DNA of 26,703 bases from JAMQKA01 sp043951865 (lineage in GTDB: Bacteria; Bacteroidota; Rhodothermia; Balneolales; Balneolaceae): the NCBI RefSeq assembly GCF_043951865.1, contig NZ_JBINJF010000040.1, positions 1 to 26,703 on the forward strand, in the 5' to 3' direction. Position numbers and translations under genes: made by a program. Each line of letters opens with the position of its first letter. Position 1 is the first letter of the stretch. The notes beneath the pieces are model-generated. The model had not been told where the DNA came from and did not search any database. It worked only from the letters and a program-made list of their open reading frames with translations. Of the stretch, positions 24,686 to 26,703 are shown piece after piece.

Positions 24686-26011
24686 TTAATCTACTCGTCG
24701 CAGTCGTACGCCAAAATGTCCGTCGCAGTGATGTTTGTGGGGGAACGTTTGGTAGGCCTTCGCATCCTGGATCAGGACCTCGTCCGGCAAGTAGCCGTCC
24801 AGGCTGTCAAGTTCAAAATTTTCATGTTTTTCAAGGAAGTTGGTAACCTGACCCCAGTTCTCTTCCTCCTCAATCGAGCATGTGCTGTATACGAGCCGCC
24901 CGCCCGGCTTTACCATTCTGGCTGAGGCATCGAGCAGCTCTTCCTGCAGTTGTACGGCATTCTCAAGGCCCTCCAGGTCGCGCCGCCAGCGCAGGTCAGC
25001 CCGTTTGCTCAATACGCCCGTTCCGGTGCAGGGAGCGTCAAGCAGGATTCCGTCTGTTTCCGGCAGGTCAAGCTCGCGCACGTCGGCACGCCGTATTTTG
25101 ATGTTTTCGGCCTGGAAATCGAGCGCGTTTTGAGCCAGCTTCTCCAGTCGTTCCGAGGAGATATCAACCGCCAGTATCTCCCCTTCGCCGCCCATAATGC
25201 TGGAGAGAAGCACCGACTTGGTACCGGGAGCCGCGCAAAAATCATAGATCGATTCATCGGGGCCGGGGTTCAGAATGGTGGGGGCGAAACCGGCTGCAAC
25301 ATCCTGGATCCAGCAAAAACCTTTGGAAATCCATCCCTTGTTGATAAAAGGGGCAACACTGTCTACGCGGAAATAACCGGGCAGCCAGTCGCTCTCGGTG
25401 AAAGAGACATCATTTTTTTCCATTCGCAGCTTAAAGTATTCAGCTTTGGTCCTGAGCGTATTAACGCGGACATAGTGAACGGGCGGTTTATTGTTGGCCT
25501 GCATCAGCTGAAAGGCCTCGCGCTCACCAAACCGGTTAACCCAGCGTTTGACCATCCACTCCGGGTGAGAAAATGTAGTTGCGATCAGCTTGGTACGATC
25601 CTTGAAGTTGGGTTTGGGAAGGTCATCTTTCTCCTTGTCCCGCTGCAGGTTCCGCAATATGGCGTTTACGAGGTCGCCCGTACGCGAACCGAGCGAATAT
25701 TTTGCAATTTCAACCGACTCATTAATAGCGGCATAATCCGGGGTGCTGTCCATAAATACCATGTCGTAGACACCCAGCCTGAGGATGTTTTTCAGGCTCG
25801 TCTTCATCTCCTCCAGGCTTACATTGGCAAATTGACTGATCAAAAAGTCGAGATAGGAACGCCGCCGCAAAATGTTTTGCACATATTCACGCACTTCGGC
25901 ACGGTCGCGCTGGTCGAGGTCATTGGCCCGGGTATAATCCAGGTAATTGGTCTCATCAAATTCGTTTAAAATATCTACGCTGACAGATCGTGCAGTTGCT
26001 TCAGTTTCCAA
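24686..26011 (-). CDS. rsmB: 16S rRNA m5C967 methyltransferase RsmB (Sun/Fmu)
   Basis: A SAM-dependent enzyme that methylates one cytosine of 16S rRNA (C967 in E. coli numbering). The 441 residues have an N-terminal NusB-like helical domain (about 5-135) and a C-terminal Rossmann methyltransferase domain. Motif I is YDFCAAPGTKS (256-266), motif IV is LDAPCTGTG (324-332) with Cys328, and motif VI is YSTCSIEEEEN (375-385) with the nucleophile Cys378; ending in GHFGVRLRR. Both Cys residues needed for catalysis and release are present. The fused NusB domain distinguishes RsmB from RsmF. It starts at TTG (26011) with no ATG until residue 69. The region upstream is the gene-poor right end, where its promoter should lie. 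Confidence 0.95.
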   Translation of the reverse strand: METEATARSVSVDILNEFDETNYLDYTRANDLDQRDRAEVREYVQNILRRRSYLDFLISQFANVSLEEMKTSLKNILRLGVYDMVFMDSTPDYAAINESVEIAKYSLGSRTGDLVNAILRNLQRDKEKDDLPKPNFKDRTKLIATTFSHPEWMVKRWVNRFGEREAFQLMQANNKPPVHYVRVNTLRTKAEYFKLRMEKNDVSFTESDWLPGYFRVDSVAPFINKGWISKGFCWIQDVAAGFAPTILNPGPDESIYDFCAAPGTKSVLLSSIMGGEGEILAVDISSERLEKLAQNALDFQAENIKIRRADVRELDLPETDGILLDAPCTGTGVLSKRADLRWRRDLEGLENAVQLQEELLDASARMVKPGGRLVYSTCSIEEEENWGQVTNFLEKHENFELDSLDGYLPDEVLIQDAKAYQTFPHKHHCDGHFGVRLRRVD

Positions 26012-26703
26012 GATAATCGCTGATTTAGAGGTTAACTTTTTACATCAATAAAGAGTACTGCCGACGTTCTGGTTCCGCAATACCTGCAGCCATTGATGTT
26101 GAAACAGCTCAGTTTTCGTGTTGAGTCTGTCCTAAAAAATATAACAGACGAAAATACAGCATTGTGGGTGGAGTTGCTAATTGATATGACATGAATTGTG
26201 ATCGATATTCCAGGGATGCCATACTGTGGGCAACGGCCTGAAAGAGCTGTTGTATACAGCAGTCGGGAAGGCACCCCGCAGGAGAACTCCGGCAGGCTAT
26301 CATTTGATCGAATATTAAACGGTGAGATTCCGCAATTGCAGGACTTTGTTGACTACGAGACTAATGTCTGGGAAAAGAGCTCCTCAGCCCGAATTTCTAC
26401 CACGTATTGTTTAGGGTAAAATGGTCGTGTCCTGCTGGGAGGCAGCAACTGTTGTCAGTTGTAATGGGGAATAGTTGAGGGCTTTGCAAAACCATCAGTT
26501 CCTCGTTCTGAGGGAGTTGTACTCCCGTTAACCCGGATTATTCACCAAGAAATTTGGTTGTGCACGAGGGGAAGGAAACATGACCGCGGAATAGTACAGG
26601 TGTACAGTGAGCACCTCATGTTTACTTCAACGAAGTGCACGGCCCAATTTCGCAGCTATTTGTGAGGATACCCAAATTTGAGCTACCGGGTACTTCCGCT
26701 GGA
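26012..26703. other. 692-base right-end region without a supported gene
   Basis: Frames of up to 80 codons occur on both strands (for example 26198-26419 plus and 26032-26274 minus), but none has a recognisable motif, a ribosome-binding site or a coding look. It should hold the rsmB promoter near 26012-26150. The right half carries the two-hairpin element (26467-26531). The stretch 26532-26703 has an inverted-repeat flavour (TACCCAAATTT at 26669-26679, ACCGGGTAC at 26685-26693), and this region may be the end of an element that continues past the window. Confidence 0.5.
26467..26531 (-). repeat. Two-hairpin dispersed repeat, copy B
   Basis: The left hairpin is centred on TTTGCAAA (26483-26490), with arms GGGGAATAGTTGAGGGC and CCATCAGTTCCTC that pair imperfectly. 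The right hairpin is perfect: GGGAGT (26512-26517), loop TGT, ACTCCC (26521-26526). On the minus strand 26531-26479 aligns with 20071-20117 of copy A. Immediately to its right, positions 26532-26544 (CCCGGATTATTCA) look like an insertion-sequence end to me, but this is memory only and unverified. Confidence 0.6.

Noticed and set aside
26198..26419. A 73-codon plus-strand frame and minus-strand frames at 26032-26303 near the right end
   Set aside because: No conserved motif or coding pattern, and the frames on the two strands overlap each other. The region more likely holds the rsmB promoter and repeat remnants.
26532..26703. A complete insertion sequence at the right edge
   Set aside because: Only hairpins and a possible end-like sequence are visible. 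There is no transposase frame and no second end inside the window.

Overview
The window looks like chromosomal DNA of a Gram-negative bacterium of the Bacteroidota/Balneolota kind, with Balneolaceae-like the best guess. This rests on gene content: a DUF6588 protein, a PorV/FadL-like β-barrel, a PD40/surface-antigen barrel, an orphan Hpt protein with the H-K-I-K-P motif, secreted DUF1080 and GH20 proteins, and an SGSH-type sulfatase. It also rests on weak Shine-Dalgarno usage, frequent TTG starts and one TAnnTTTG-type promoter. No 16S or phylogeny was available, so the assignment is an inference. Sixteen genes are supported. No tRNA, rRNA, CRISPR array or complete insertion sequence was seen.

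Layout. At 0.2-2.6 kb on the minus strand lie an Hpt protein, mtgA (peptidoglycan glycosyltransferase) and galE (UDP-glucose 4-epimerase). Divergent from these is a 1032-residue outer-membrane protein (2752-5850, plus) that joins a zinc-peptidase-like domain, a TolB-like propeller and a β-barrel. It ends at a strong hairpin facing a converging acyl-CoA thioesterase. At 6.4-10.2 kb (minus) a GH20 hexosaminidase, a SelT/W/H-family thioredoxin-like protein and a DUF1080 glycan hydrolase form a likely glycan-use group. At 10.5-19.6 kb (minus) come a DUF6588 protein, rsgA, lon, a PorV/FadL-like outer-membrane protein and a PcrA/UvrD-type helicase, with clear intrinsic terminators after the DUF6588 gene and lon. 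At 20.2-21.7 kb (plus) is a secreted sulfatase of the heparan N-sulfatase type. At 21.8-26.0 kb (minus) lie valS and, upstream of it, rsmB.

How the genes relate. Housekeeping functions (translation: valS, rsmB, rsgA; protein quality control: lon; DNA repair: pcrA; cell wall: mtgA) are mixed with envelope and polysaccharide functions. The GH20 enzyme, the DUF1080 protein and the sulfatase all carry export signals and fit the breakdown of amino-sugar or sulfated glycans, although the sulfatase is far from the other two and is set apart by an AT-rich upstream region.

Gene-poor stretches. The two gaps longer than 300 bases, 19558-20161 and 26012-26703, hold no convincing gene. They share a diverged element of about 50 bp in opposite orientations, built of two adjacent hairpins. 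This is the best candidate here for an undescribed repeat or a decayed mobile element. I did not find convincing evidence of a wholly new multi-gene system.
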